From Brackiella oedipodis DSM 13743 (GTDB lineage Bacteria; Pseudomonadota; Gammaproteobacteria; Burkholderiales; Burkholderiaceae_B), in NCBI RefSeq assembly GCF_000621025.1, contig NZ_KK211206.1, positions 115,924-179,923 on the forward strand: a stretch of 64,000 nucleotides of DNA, in the 5' to 3' direction. Below, piece after piece: positions 1 to 8,788 of this stretch. The first letter of the stretch is position 1, and every line of letters starts with the position of its first letter. The notes beneath the pieces were generated by a model. That model had not been told where the DNA came from, made no database searches, and was given only the letters and a program-made list of their open reading frames with translations. Made by a program: the position numbers and the translations under genes.

Positions 1-2745
1 ACTTACCAAGACGGTAAGTTAGTCGGTGATAACATCGGTGGTACCGGTGCTAACACCATCACAGGCGCTATCCAAGCGGCGAACGATGCAGCTAGCGCCG
101 CAGGCAAAGGTTGGACATTAGAGGTCGGTGAAGGTTGGAGTAGTAAAACTAAAGACATCCAACCAGGTGATACCGTTACCTTCGATGGCGATGGTAATAT
201 CGATGTCGCTCTAAAAGGTAATAAAGTCGCTATTGGTTTAGGTGATCAAGTGGTCTTCTATAAATCACTTAGCACGCCACCAGTTGACGGCGCTGCGGCT
301 GATCCAAATATCCAGGGCGGTGTTGTTTCAACGTTGAAAGCTGATTATCTCAATATTGATGAGAGAGTCACGATTGACGATGAAATCAAGAAACATAGCC
401 TTGCTCGTGTGGATCAAAACGGTGTGACCTTGGCTCATAGTGAGCTCGATGCCAAAGGCGAACCTATCCGTGAGGATAATCTGAAACTTGCAGCGGATGG
501 CTTACGCTTTATCAACCAAGACGCTGTAACAGAAGAAAATCCTGAAGGTTATCAAGGTCCTAGCATCACTAAAGAAGGTGTTGATGCCGGTAACTTCAAA
601 GTGACCAACGTCGCTGACGGTGATGTAACTGCAGAAAGCAAAGACGCTATTAACGGCGGTCAGTTGTTTGCTGCGACGGATGCTCTAGCTGCACGCGACC
701 AAGAGTTGGCTCAACGTGATAAAGACTTGGCTAACACCTTGTTCGACACCACTGAAGGCCTAGCTAAACGTGACCAAGAGTTAGCACAACGTGATGACGA
801 TTTGGCTAATGCCTTGTTCGACACCGCTAACAGCGTGGGTGTGTTAGGTAATACCACCGCTGACGTCCTCGGTGATGGCGTGACTTACCAAGACGGTAAA
901 CTTGTGGGTAATAACATCGGTGGTACGGGTGCTAACACCATCACAGGCGCTATCCAAGCGGCTAACGATGCAGCTGGCGCCGCAGGCAAAGGTTGGAACG
1001 TTGTTGCAGGTGACGCAGAAGCGCAAAACGTCGCTCCAGGCGAAACGGTTAACTTTACAGCCGGTAGCAACTTGAACGTCGCGCTTAACGACGGCCACAA
1101 TGTTGAATACGGCTTGAATCCTAACCTTGTCGGTCTCAACAGCGCTCAATTCGGTGACGAAAACGCTAGCACCATCATCGATGGCAAAGGCTTGTTATTC
1201 GCTGCTAAAGATGCTGAAGGCAATACTGTTCCAGTCGGTCCTAGCATTTCTAAAGACGGTATCGATGCAGGTAACACTCGAATCACCAACTTAGCGGATG
1301 GTGAAGTGAATGCCAACAGCAAAGACGCTATTAACGGCGGTCAGTTGTTTGCTGCGACGGATGCTCTAGCTGCACGCGACCAAGAGTTGGCTCAACGTGA
1401 TAACGATTTAGCTAATGCCTTGTTCGACACCGCTAACAGTGTGGGTGTGTTAGGTAATTCAACCGCTGACGTCCTCGGTGACGGTGTCACTTACAAAGAC
1501 GGTAAGTTAGTCGGTGAAAACATCGGTGGTACGGGTGCTAGCACCATCACGGATGCAATCAAAGCCGCTAATGATGCAGCGGGTACGGCAGGCAAAGGTT
1601 GGAACGTTGCAGTGGGTGACACGACGCAAACCGTAACACCTGAGCAAACCGTTAAGTTCAACGCAGGTAACAACCTCAATGTGACGCTGAATGATGATCA
1701 CAATGTTGAATACGGCTTGAACCCTAACCTAGTCGGTCTTAATAGCGCTCAATTTGGTGACGAAAACGCCAGCACTATCATTGATAGCAAAGGCTTATTC
1801 TTCGCAGCGAAAGATGCTGAAGGCAACACCGTACCAACGGGTCCAAGCATTAGCAAAGACGGCATTGATGCAGGTAATACTGTCATTAGTAACGTCGGTG
1901 CTGGTAGCGTGGCTGCTGGTAGTACGGATGTGGTCAACGGTGGTCAATTACATGACTTCGGTGAGAGTGTGGCTGATGTCTTCGGTCAAGGTGTCACCAT
2001 GGGTGATGACGGTAAGTTAGTGGGTAATGACATTGGTGGTACCAATGCCTCTAACCTAACTGACGCCATCCAAGAGGTGAACGACAAAGCTGATCAAGCC
2101 GCTAAAGGTTGGAACCTTGCTGTAGATGGTCAAGAGCCAGTCGCTGTAACAGCAGGTTCAACAGTGGGTCTCACTCACTCTGATGGCATTGTCTTGACTC
2201 AAAGCGAAGGCCCAGACGGACGTACCAACATTAATATCGGCTTTAATGGCCAAGCCCCAGCTTACAACGGTGACATAACCGCTGACTCTATCACTTCTAA
2301 AGTGGTCAGCGCGAATACTCTCAACGTAGGTCAAGGTGGTATTAATGTGGCACCAGGCGCATCCATCAATATGGGTGGTAACCAAGTCCACAATGTGGCT
2401 CCAGGTTTTGCACCTAATGATGCTGTAAACGTCGGTCAATTGAACCAATTGGCAACGGCTACTGCTAACGAAACTAATCGTCTAGAAAACGAAATTCGTA
2501 AGGAACGTAATAAAGCTCGCGCAGGTACAGCAGCCGCTCTTGCTGCCGCTGGTCTTGTTCAAGCTCAACAACCGGGTGAATCAGTATTCGCTATCGGTGG
2601 CGGTACCTTCGAAGGTGAAGGCGGTTATGCGGCTGGTTTATCATCTGCCTCTGAAAACGGCAAATGGTTGATCAAAGGCTCTGTCGCCGGCGATAGTCGT
2701 GGTCAGGTCGGTGGTTCAGCTAGTGTAGGTTACAGATGGCGTTAA
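1..2745 (+). CDS. Trimeric autotransporter adhesin, YadA-like (5' truncated by window)
   Basis: The frame is open from base 1 to the stop at 2745 (at least 914 residues), so the true start lies upstream. The product is an outer-membrane trimeric autotransporter (type Vc secretion) that would mediate attachment. Visible features are repeated head/stalk modules with the VNGGQL/INGGQL signature of YadA-family proteins, a coiled-coil stretch built from RDQELAQRD-type units (about codons 232-275), a NAVNVGQLNQ-like neck followed by a charged coiled coil, and a C-terminal anchor of about 75 residues starting near ARAGTAAALAAAG and ending in an aromatic-Arg (GYRWR), typical of the YadA membrane anchor. 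Modules repeat with a period of about 227 codons. It is followed by a strong terminator at 2792-2823. The family call is firm; the ligand is unknown. Missing: signal peptide and N-terminal head. Confidence 0.95.
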   Translation, partial: TYQDGKLVGDNIGGTGANTITGAIQAANDAASAAGKGWTLEVGEGWSSKTKDIQPGDTVTFDGDGNIDVALKGNKVAIGLGDQVVFYKSLSTPPVDGAAADPNIQGGVVSTLKADYLNIDERVTIDDEIKKHSLARVDQNGVTLAHSELDAKGEPIREDNLKLAADGLRFINQDAVTEENPEGYQGPSITKEGVDAGNFKVTNVADGDVTAESKDAINGGQLFAATDALAARDQELAQRDKDLANTLFDTTEGLAKRDQELAQRDDDLANALFDTANSVGVLGNTTADVLGDGVTYQDGKLVGNNIGGTGANTITGAIQAANDAAGAAGKGWNVVAGDAEAQNVAPGETVNFTAGSNLNVALNDGHNVEYGLNPNLVGLNSAQFGDENASTIIDGKGLLFAAKDAEGNTVPVGPSISKDGIDAGNTRITNLADGEVNANSKDAINGGQLFAATDALAARDQELAQRDNDLANALFDTANSVGVLGNSTADVLGDGVTYKDGKLVGENIGGTGASTITDAIKAANDAAGTAGKGWNVAVGDTTQTVTPEQTVKFNAGNNLNVTLNDDHNVEYGLNPNLVGLNSAQFGDENASTIIDSKGLFFAAKDAEGNTVPTGPSISKDGIDAGNTVISNVGAGSVAAGSTDVVNGGQLHDFGESVADVFGQGVTMGDDGKLVGNDIGGTNASNLTDAIQEVNDKADQAAKGWNLAVDGQEPVAVTAGSTVGLTHSDGIVLTQSEGPDGRTNINIGFNGQAPAYNGDITADSITSKVVSANTLNVGQGGINVAPGASINMGGNQVHNVAPGFAPNDAVNVGQLNQLATATANETNRLENEIRKERNKARAGTAAALAAAGLVQAQQPGESVFAIGGGTFEGEGGYAAGLSSASENGKWLIKGSVAGDSRGQVGGSASVGYRWR
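637..1401 (+). repeat. Internal long repeat of the adhesin gene (period 681 nt)
   Basis: Bases 637-720 and 1318-1401 are identical over 84 nt, an offset of 681 nt or exactly 227 codons. The surrounding module (TYQDGKLVG, IGGTGA, NVEYGLNPNLVG, GPSISKDGIDAG) recurs with point differences through the gene, including a partial copy at 1-120 and a diverged one near 1990-2110. The period is in frame, so copy-number change would keep the protein intact. Confidence 0.9.
694..843 (+). repeat. 75-nt tandem duplication in the adhesin stalk
   Basis: A 25-codon unit starting RDQELAQRD begins at 694 and again at 769. The equivalent place in the next module (from about 1375) has only one unit. The duplication lengthens a coiled-coil stalk segment without changing frame. 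Confidence 0.85.
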
Positions 2746-2791
2746 GGCTGATACAGCCCTAAGCGTTGACTTAACTCTTCGCTAAACCTCA

Positions 2792-2829
2792 CAAAGCCCT
2801 TGATAGTCATATCAAGGGCTTTGTTTATG
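2792..2829 (+). terminator. Intrinsic terminator of the adhesin gene
   Basis: Perfect 13-bp inverted repeat, CAAAGCCCTTGAT (2792-2804) and ATCAAGGGCTTTG (2811-2823), with a 6-nt loop and a short T-rich tail. It lies 46 nt after the adhesin stop codon. Confidence 0.85.
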
Positions 2830-2980
2830 GAGGCTCACGAGAGTGAAGTAGGGTAGTACTAGACTCACATAACAAGCCAATATCTAATCGGAGCCCGGAC
2901 TCCCAATAAAAAACACGCTAGTCAATAACGGCCATCGAGGCCATCCAAATACCGGCTTTCTAACGCACACTCCTAAGCAT

Positions 2981-3018
2981 AAAAAAACAGCTACACATGG
3001 GATGACAAGGTAGCTGTT
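2981..3018 (-). terminator. Intrinsic terminator, probably of the DnaJ-like gene
   Basis: Read on the minus strand, AACAGCTAC (3018-3010) pairs with GTAGCTGTT (2994-2986) and is followed by a run of T (2987-2981). It lies about 190 bases beyond the 3' end of the minus-strand DnaJ-like gene. The rest of 2830-3208 shows no gene-like frame and no other recognisable element. Confidence 0.7.
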
Positions 3019-3208
3019 AACTGATCAGTGCTAACAGATGTGATCTAAGCGATTCGTTTTAGCTAATGAAGTATTTTGATTCTAGATAGATCTGTAAAAT
3101 ATGGCTTAGTAATACGTCCCACAAGCCCCATTAAATATAAGTGTTAATCCATCCTTAATCGTATAGGGGTGCATAGTGCTAAAACTACTTAAAACTAAAA
3201 CGATTTGT

Positions 3209-4090
3209 CTAAAAGCCTCTGGCTTTGCCAATTAAATCATAGGCCGCATTGATTTCTTGACATTTTTTGTTAGCGTATTCTTGCATTTCTTTGGGTAGAT
3301 CTTGTGCCGCAAAACGGTCTGGATGGAATTCTTTGATTAATTTACGATAGGCTTTTTTGATATCCGCTTCACTGGCATCAGGCATGAGCCCCAGCGTTTG
3401 ATAGGCTTTTTGAATTTTATCGGAGAGATTTTGGGTCGTGCCAGCATAACCACGCCCGCCCTGGTATTGGCGTTGTTGAGAACTACCATAACTGTATTGA
3501 TGGTGCTGTTGTTGGCGTCCAGCCCCTTGTTGCCAAGTACTTTGCTTATTGTAGTAGGGGCGACCTGTCATATTCGTGATGATGATATTAAATTCTTCGG
3601 CGCTGACGCCAGCATAGGGGGCGATTTTGGCTAATAAGGCCAATTGCTCAGCACTCGGGAAGGGTTCAGACTGCAAGAGAATATTAAAAATATTATTCGT
3701 CAGTTGACTCGAATTGGTTAGGGAGTAGCTCATCTCCGAAAGAAGATTTTCTACCGAAAAATTCGCTTGTTTACCCTCGTTAAAACGCTGCTGAAGATGG
3801 CTGCGCGACGTACCTTGGATTAACATCTGATCGAGTAAATCATTGGCATAATCAATATCATCGCTATCGACCACACCTTTGGCTTTGGAAAAAGCCCCCA
3901 AAAGACTAAATAAACAAGTCAATAAATAATGCTGTGGGGTAAAGACCTGATTAAAAATCTGTGAGCGAAAATATTTATTAGGAGCATAGCCCGCTTTTTC
4001 AAGGTTTTCGGCGGAAGAGGTGATTTTTTTGGCCTGTTGCATACCAATGAGTGAGCATATGACGATAAATATAAAAAAAGCAAAAAGCAT
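3209..4090 (-). CDS. djlA: Membrane-anchored J-domain co-chaperone, DjlA-like
   Basis: A 293-residue protein with one N-terminal membrane helix (residues 1-17, MLFAFFIFIVICSLIGM), a central TerB-like helical region (about 45-165, rich in Leu and acidic residues), a Gln/Gly/Tyr-rich linker (about 175-215) and a C-terminal J domain (about 225-293) with the HPD motif (EFHPDRF). This order matches DjlA, which is held in the inner membrane with its J domain in the cytoplasm and stimulates DnaK. The frame opens further upstream at a TTG (4159), but ATG at 4090 places the membrane helix at the N-terminus as in the family and is preferred. No strong Shine-Dalgarno is seen. It stands alone, facing away from the lipoprotein gene. 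Confidence 0.8.
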   Translation of the reverse strand: MLFAFFIFIVICSLIGMQQAKKITSSAENLEKAGYAPNKYFRSQIFNQVFTPQHYLLTCLFSLLGAFSKAKGVVDSDDIDYANDLLDQMLIQGTSRSHLQQRFNEGKQANFSVENLLSEMSYSLTNSSQLTNNIFNILLQSEPFPSAEQLALLAKIAPYAGVSAEEFNIIITNMTGRPYYNKQSTWQQGAGRQQQHHQYSYGSSQQRQYQGGRGYAGTTQNLSDKIQKAYQTLGLMPDASEADIKKAYRKLIKEFHPDRFAAQDLPKEMQEYANKKCQEINAAYDLIGKARGF

Positions 4091-4488
4091 AATTGAAACT
4101 CTAGAGTGCTGGAGACCAGTGCGGGTTGGACAATACCTAAGAATATATAGACAAATCAAAAGAATACAAGCTAAAAAACCGATAGACCAAATTTATGAGC
4201 TCACGAGACTGACTGGCAAGCTAGTGATCTAATGCCGTTTTTATGCCTTTGATAAGTATGTAGTTCTATGAAATAAATTGTTAATAATACCTTGCTATAA
4301 AAAAGTAGCCTGAATGCAACAGAATCGGTCAATTTAAGCGAAAACCCTTGTAATTATTGATGATTTTAACGTTTTCAGTGGGGAGCTTATATTATTAATG
4401 TTACAATAAATTGACTTTTATCATGGCTTTTTGTGCTTGTTGTGTGGGCGTAACTGTTGTGAAATAACTTTTTTTTAAGTGAGTGACT
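4091..4488. other. AT-rich divergent intergenic region
   Basis: This separates the DnaJ-like gene (minus) from the lipoprotein gene (plus) and should hold both promoters. One plus-strand candidate is an extended -10, TGCTATAAA at 4293-4301. Only weak -35 sequences are visible. The short frame running through 4020-4232 has no coding character. Confidence 0.4.
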
Positions 4489-5298
4489 ATGAAACTAAAC
4501 AAAACTTTATTGGTCTTAGCAAGTACATTCGCACTCAGCGCGTGTAACTTATCTGATATTAACGACGGTCAAACAGACGATCCAGTTTGGCCAGATGTTG
4601 AAACTAACCTAGACCTTTCCAAAGGTACATTCCCTGATTTGACAGCGCTTGAACAAGTCAAAGAGGGCATGACTAAAGATCAACTTTATTACTTAATTGG
4701 CAGACCGCACCACGGTGAGGGCTTCTTCGGTGTTAAAGAATGGGATTACACATTCCACTTCCACACCCCAGGTCAAGGTACGAATGGTATCACGACTTGC
4801 CAATTCAAAGTCTTATTTGACAATAATCGTTTGACTCGCAGCTTCTTCTGGAAAGCGGTTGATCCAGCAGACGCGGTTTGCGGTCAAGCTAAACCACAAC
4901 GCTTTACCTTAGCGTCTGACGCTTTATTTGCTTTCGATAAATCTGACTTACGTGCTGGTGCGCAAAGCAAATTAGATGAACTTGTCCAAAAAATCTCTCA
5001 ATTCGATCGCTTCCAAGGCATTACTGTGACGGGTTATACCGACCGTCTAGGTAACCACGACTACAATGTGCGCCTATCCCAAAAACGCGCGCAAACTGTT
5101 GCTGATTACTTAACTGGTCACGGTATCCCTGCTGATCGCATTCAAGTCCGCGGTTTAGGCCCACAAAGCCCTGTGAGCAATTGCTCCAAAGACTTAGGTC
5201 GTAAAGACTTAATTTCTTGCTTGCAAGCTGACCGTCGTGTCGACGTTGAAGTAGCCGGTTCTGGTGTAGTTAAAGCCGCTCAACAAGCGAGCAACTAA
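4489..5298 (+). CDS. Outer-membrane lipoprotein, BamE (SmpA/OmlA)-like plus OmpA C-terminal domain
   Basis: A 269-residue lipoprotein. The signal peptide ends in a lipobox LSAC with Cys19. Residues about 50-125 resemble the BamE/SmpA-OmlA fold (LEQVKEGMTKDQLYYLIGRP, then a WDYTFHFHTPG strand). Residues about 150-255 are an OmpA-type peptidoglycan-binding domain (FAFDKSDLR, VTGYTDRLG, NVRLSQKRA, GLGPQSPVSNC). The protein would sit in the outer membrane and tether it to the cell wall. A GTG six bases upstream (4483) is in frame; ATG 4489 gives a standard signal peptide and follows AAGTGAG. It is monocistronic, closed by the hairpin at 5326-5371. The two-domain combination differs from stand-alone BamE and from Pal. 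Domain calls are firm; function is inferred. Confidence 0.87.
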   Translation: MKLNKTLLVLASTFALSACNLSDINDGQTDDPVWPDVETNLDLSKGTFPDLTALEQVKEGMTKDQLYYLIGRPHHGEGFFGVKEWDYTFHFHTPGQGTNGITTCQFKVLFDNNRLTRSFFWKAVDPADAVCGQAKPQRFTLASDALFAFDKSDLRAGAQSKLDELVQKISQFDRFQGITVTGYTDRLGNHDYNVRLSQKRAQTVADYLTGHGIPADRIQVRGLGPQSPVSNCSKDLGRKDLISCLQADRRVDVEVAGSGVVKAAQQASN

Positions 5299-5325
5299 GT
5301 TTTATTAACTTATACCAACGCCAAC

Positions 5326-5371
5326 AAAAAGCCGAACCTATTCGTTATGCGTATTAGGTTCGGCTTTTTTT
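5326..5371 (+). terminator. Bidirectional intrinsic terminator
   Basis: AAAAAGCCGAACCTA (5326-5340) pairs with TAGGTTCGGCTTTTTT (5355-5370). Both sides carry the A/T runs needed, so it can end the lipoprotein gene on the plus strand and the carbonic anhydrase gene (3' end at 5408) on the minus strand. Confidence 0.9.
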
Positions 5372-5407
5372 ATTGAGCTTGTAAGCACGGGGCGGTGTAT
5401 GCCGTCC

Positions 5408-6046
5408 TTATTCTTGAAAGGGTTCGAATTGGCCTGTGCGTTCATTGCGCACAAACAACACACCTGTCGCAATCCCAAAATACGCCCCATGAATTTGCAA
5501 TTCACCGGCATCGACTCGCGCTTTGACATTAGGGAAGGTGAGCAAATTATTCATACTGTACTCAACCACGGCCCATTCCATTTTTTGGATCCAAGCGGCT
5601 TTATCTTCACCTTGAGGACCGACTTTTTCTTTAATGGGCTCAATCTGTGACATCCATTTACCAATAAAATTGCGTTTCGTCAGCGGCGCGGCATTGTTCG
5701 CAAACGCCGCTACGCCGCCACAGCTGGCATGACCCATAATAACGATATGTTTGACTTTGAGGGCTTCGACCGCAAATTCGATGGCGGCGCTGGTACCGTG
5801 ATAAGAGGTTTCTATACTGGCGGATTCGCAAGGCGGCACAATATTAGCGATATTGCGCACCGTAAAAATCTCTCCTGGATTGGCATTAAAAATGGTTTCG
5901 GGTGCGACGCGAGAGTCACCACAGGCAATGACCATGATGTCAGGGTTTTGACCTAATTCTCCGAGTTTTTTGTAGACTTTTTTTTGTTCTTCTAGGCGAC
6001 CATGCAAAAATTCTTGGTAGCCCGCTTTTAAGCGTTTAGGAAACAT
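5408..6046 (-). CDS. can: Beta-class carbonic anhydrase
   Basis: A 212-residue cytoplasmic zinc enzyme interconverting CO2 and bicarbonate. The four conserved active-site residues are visible: Cys42 and Asp44 in ACGDSR (with Arg46), and His106 and Cys109 in GHASCGG. Length is normal for the bacterial beta class. The frame can be extended to a TTG at 6097, but ATG 6046 has an AAGG Shine-Dalgarno and fits the family start (MFPKRLKAGYQEF). It is transcribed divergently from comEC and shares the terminator at 5326-5371. Supplying bicarbonate for carboxylation reactions is the usual role. Confidence 0.93.
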   Translation of the reverse strand: MFPKRLKAGYQEFLHGRLEEQKKVYKKLGELGQNPDIMVIACGDSRVAPETIFNANPGEIFTVRNIANIVPPCESASIETSYHGTSAAIEFAVEALKVKHIVIMGHASCGGVAAFANNAAPLTKRNFIGKWMSQIEPIKEKVGPQGEDKAAWIQKMEWAVVEYSMNNLLTFPNVKARVDAGELQIHGAYFGIATGVLFVRNERTGQFEPFQE

Positions 6047-6152
6047 TTCAGACCTTATGGGATAAAAATAGCAACATGCTATTTTAACGTTTTTCAAAAG
6101 CCTTAAGCTTAAGTTTGCTCAGAAATACGCAGACATTTAGGTGACGGGCATC

Positions 6153-8669
6153 ATGCACCAAGCTTATAACTTCAGTAACTACAAGGGTGTTTTTTATTTA
6201 TTTATTGCGCCTAGCCTGTGTGCTGGCTTACAGAGCTTGCCCACATTAGCTAGTACTCGGTGTGTCTACTGGGCGGCCATTTTATGCGGCTTGGGGCTCG
6301 TGTTGTATTTATTGAGTTATTGCCCCTACCTGTCAGTGTGGCTGCCCAACACTCGTTGGCGTGCTGGCTTGGTCCTGCTTATATACGTGTTGCTGGTGTT
6401 TAGCTACTTGGCATGGCGCCTGCAAACGCGTTTTAGTGATCAATTAGCAGATAGTCATAATCATCAAACGGCCTATTTGCTTGTGCAGGTCAGTGGTTTA
6501 CCACAGATAAATGATACCTCTCTGCAGTTTGATGCCAAGGTACTACAATCACGGCCGTCGCAGGGGATTCCTAGGCAAATTCGCTTAAGCTATGCGCTGG
6601 CGCCTTGGGCCGGGCCTTATACGCAAGCCAAACCCACACGCACAGTTCCCCCTATTAAACCTGGTGATACCTTAGCGTTTTATGCCTTACTCAAGCGACC
6701 TGAATCTTTACTCAATCCAGGGCAAAGTGATCGGCGTGCTTATCTGCTCAGTCAGGGTATTCGTGCACTTGGCACGATTAAAAGCGAGCCTAAAGGGGTG
6801 CTTTACGACACGCCTTTGAGTTTGTCTATTTGGCTACAAAAAATCCGCTACCAGTTGCGCCAGCGTTTGCAAAGCTATTGGCAGGATAAGCCCTATGGCG
6901 GGGTCTTATTGGCCTTGGTGTTAGGTGATCAGCAAGGCATTAAGGCAGAGGATTGGCAACTCTTTAAAAAGGCAGGGATTAGTCATTTAGTAGCCATCAG
7001 TGGCACGCATATCGGCTTATGCGCGCTCTTGACGCTGCAGTTAGTCACACGGCTTTGGTCATGGCTGAGCTATCGCGGTAAACGGCTCTCCGAGTCCCGT
7101 CCCGCTCAAGCGACAGCGCTCAGTCTAGGGCTGCTGGCTGCGCTCGCTTATAGCTTATTGGCGGGGTGGGGGATCCCAGCGCAACGCAGTTTTCTGATGC
7201 TGTTTTTTGTGGTGATAGCTCAGCGCTTGCGCCTCAATGCCTCTACCTTTGTCGTGTTGTTATTGGCCGCCAATTGTATTATTTTATTGGATCCTTGGGC
7301 GCTGCTCAGTCCCGGTTTCTTTTTATCCTTTATGGCTGTATGGTGGCTGACTTTATTATTCAAAAAAACACAAAAGGGCAGCTCGACTAAGCAGCGCTTC
7401 TGGCTTTTTATAAAGCAGTATTGCGCAAGTCAACTTTTAATCTTTTTTGGCTTAGCGCCCGTGTTGATGTTGTTCTTTAGTCAGGTGTCAGTATTGGCGC
7501 CCTTGGTGAATCTGTATGCGATTTTTGTGGTGGGTAGTATTGTCACACCGCTGAGTCTATTTTTTGCAGTGTGGGTGTGGATACCAGGCTTAACGAGCTT
7601 GAAGGGCTATTTGGCGGATGTTATTCATGCCGTTCTCGCTTATACGCTGGATTTTACACATTGGCTATGTACGGGTACCTGGGCGATCTGGGATACGGGA
7701 CAGCCTACATGGTGGGGGCTTGGCTTGAGTCTGCTAGGGCTTTATGCCCTACACCTGAGTCGCTTAAGTCGTGCCCATGTCTTATGGCTAGTGCCTGTGT
7801 TGGCGTTATGGTGGCGCCAACCGCCCAGCGCGACTGAGGGTACTTGGCGCTTAGTCGCCTTAGATATTGGTCAAGGGGGGAGTGTGCTGATTAGTACCGC
7901 CAAGCATCATATACTGTTCGATAGCGGCTTACGACGCAGTTATCAGCTAGAGTCAGCCAATCAGGTGATTTTGCCTGTTTTACGTAGTTTGCATATCAAG
8001 CAGTTGGATCGCTTGATTATTTCCCATAGTGACTTAGATCATGTCGGTGGTTATGCAGAGTTAGTGTCGCAAATCCCGGTAACCTTAGCTTATGCGCCTT
8101 TTCGCTTGGATAAATGGTTACAGGACGATAGCCAGCGTCTGCACAAAGCCTATACGCCACGCTATCCGCAAATGATGGCGGCGCCTTGCTATGCGGGGCA
8201 ACGTTTTAGCCTAGATGGGGTTAGATTTGAATTTGTTTGGCCCGCCCCTGAGCGTTATGCGCAGGGACGCCTTGCCAACAAAGCCAATAACGCCATGAGT
8301 TGTGTCCTACGCGTTCAGGGTAAGTTTCATTCAGCGATCTTAACAGGGGATATAGGTCAGGCGCAAGAATTGGCCATGATGCACCACTATAAGCTCAGTA
8401 GTGATGTCGTCATGGCACCGCACCATGGTTCGGCCAGTTCCTCATCGGCGCCATTTGTGGCGGCGACGCAGCCACAACTAGTGATTGCGCAAGCTGGTTT
8501 ATGGAATAAATTTGGACATCCACGACCTGAGGTGGTGCAACGTTGGCAGCACCAGCAGGCGCTTTTTTTTAATACTGCCAAGCAAGGTGCCGTTACCGTC
8601 AATTCTGATGTCACTGGCTTGCATTGGTATACGGAGCGCCAGCAGCGCGCTCGTTATTGGTACGAATAA
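6153..8669 (+). CDS. comEC: ComEC/Rec2-family DNA uptake channel protein
   Basis: An 838-residue inner-membrane protein of the ComEC/Rec2 family, which moves single-stranded DNA into the cytoplasm during natural transformation. It has several N-terminal membrane helices with a soluble segment (about 100-230), the competence membrane domain (about 250-520; AISGTHIGL is typical) and a C-terminal metallo-beta-lactamase-like domain with DIGQGG, SHSDLDHVGG (about residue 624), LTGDI and PHHGS. ATG 6153 is preceded by AGGTGA at a suitable distance; the in-frame GTG at 6141 lacks one. It appears complete. No other competence genes are adjacent, so competence itself cannot be concluded. Confidence 0.92.
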   Translation: MHQAYNFSNYKGVFYLFIAPSLCAGLQSLPTLASTRCVYWAAILCGLGLVLYLLSYCPYLSVWLPNTRWRAGLVLLIYVLLVFSYLAWRLQTRFSDQLADSHNHQTAYLLVQVSGLPQINDTSLQFDAKVLQSRPSQGIPRQIRLSYALAPWAGPYTQAKPTRTVPPIKPGDTLAFYALLKRPESLLNPGQSDRRAYLLSQGIRALGTIKSEPKGVLYDTPLSLSIWLQKIRYQLRQRLQSYWQDKPYGGVLLALVLGDQQGIKAEDWQLFKKAGISHLVAISGTHIGLCALLTLQLVTRLWSWLSYRGKRLSESRPAQATALSLGLLAALAYSLLAGWGIPAQRSFLMLFFVVIAQRLRLNASTFVVLLLAANCIILLDPWALLSPGFFLSFMAVWWLTLLFKKTQKGSSTKQRFWLFIKQYCASQLLIFFGLAPVLMLFFSQVSVLAPLVNLYAIFVVGSIVTPLSLFFAVWVWIPGLTSLKGYLADVIHAVLAYTLDFTHWLCTGTWAIWDTGQPTWWGLGLSLLGLYALHLSRLSRAHVLWLVPVLALWWRQPPSATEGTWRLVALDIGQGGSVLISTAKHHILFDSGLRRSYQLESANQVILPVLRSLHIKQLDRLIISHSDLDHVGGYAELVSQIPVTLAYAPFRLDKWLQDDSQRLHKAYTPRYPQMMAAPCYAGQRFSLDGVRFEFVWPAPERYAQGRLANKANNAMSCVLRVQGKFHSAILTGDIGQAQELAMMHHYKLSSDVVMAPHHGSASSSSAPFVAATQPQLVIAQAGLWNKFGHPRPEVVQRWQHQQALFFNTAKQGAVTVNSDVTGLHWYTERQQRARYWYE

Positions 8670-8788
8670 GGCCTATTTCTAAGGCCCAAGGATGGCAAAG
8701 CCCCGCGATCTGGGGTAGCATAAAAAAAGGTAGGTGCTATTTATTATGTTCTTAGTTTGGGTGTATTTATTTCACAAAAGGTGAGCTT

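Noticed and set aside
844-2448. Several 60-100-codon frames on the minus strand inside the adhesin gene
   Set aside because: They are repeated shadows of the repetitive adhesin coding sequence; the plus-strand frame is open over the whole stretch.
3018-3208. tRNA or small gene between adhesin and DnaJ-like gene
   Set aside because: No cloverleaf-like arms with a TTCGA loop and no open frame with a ribosome site.
8690-8735. Terminator after comEC
   Set aside because: The CCCC/GGGG hairpin has only about four pairs and a weak tail; too little to call.
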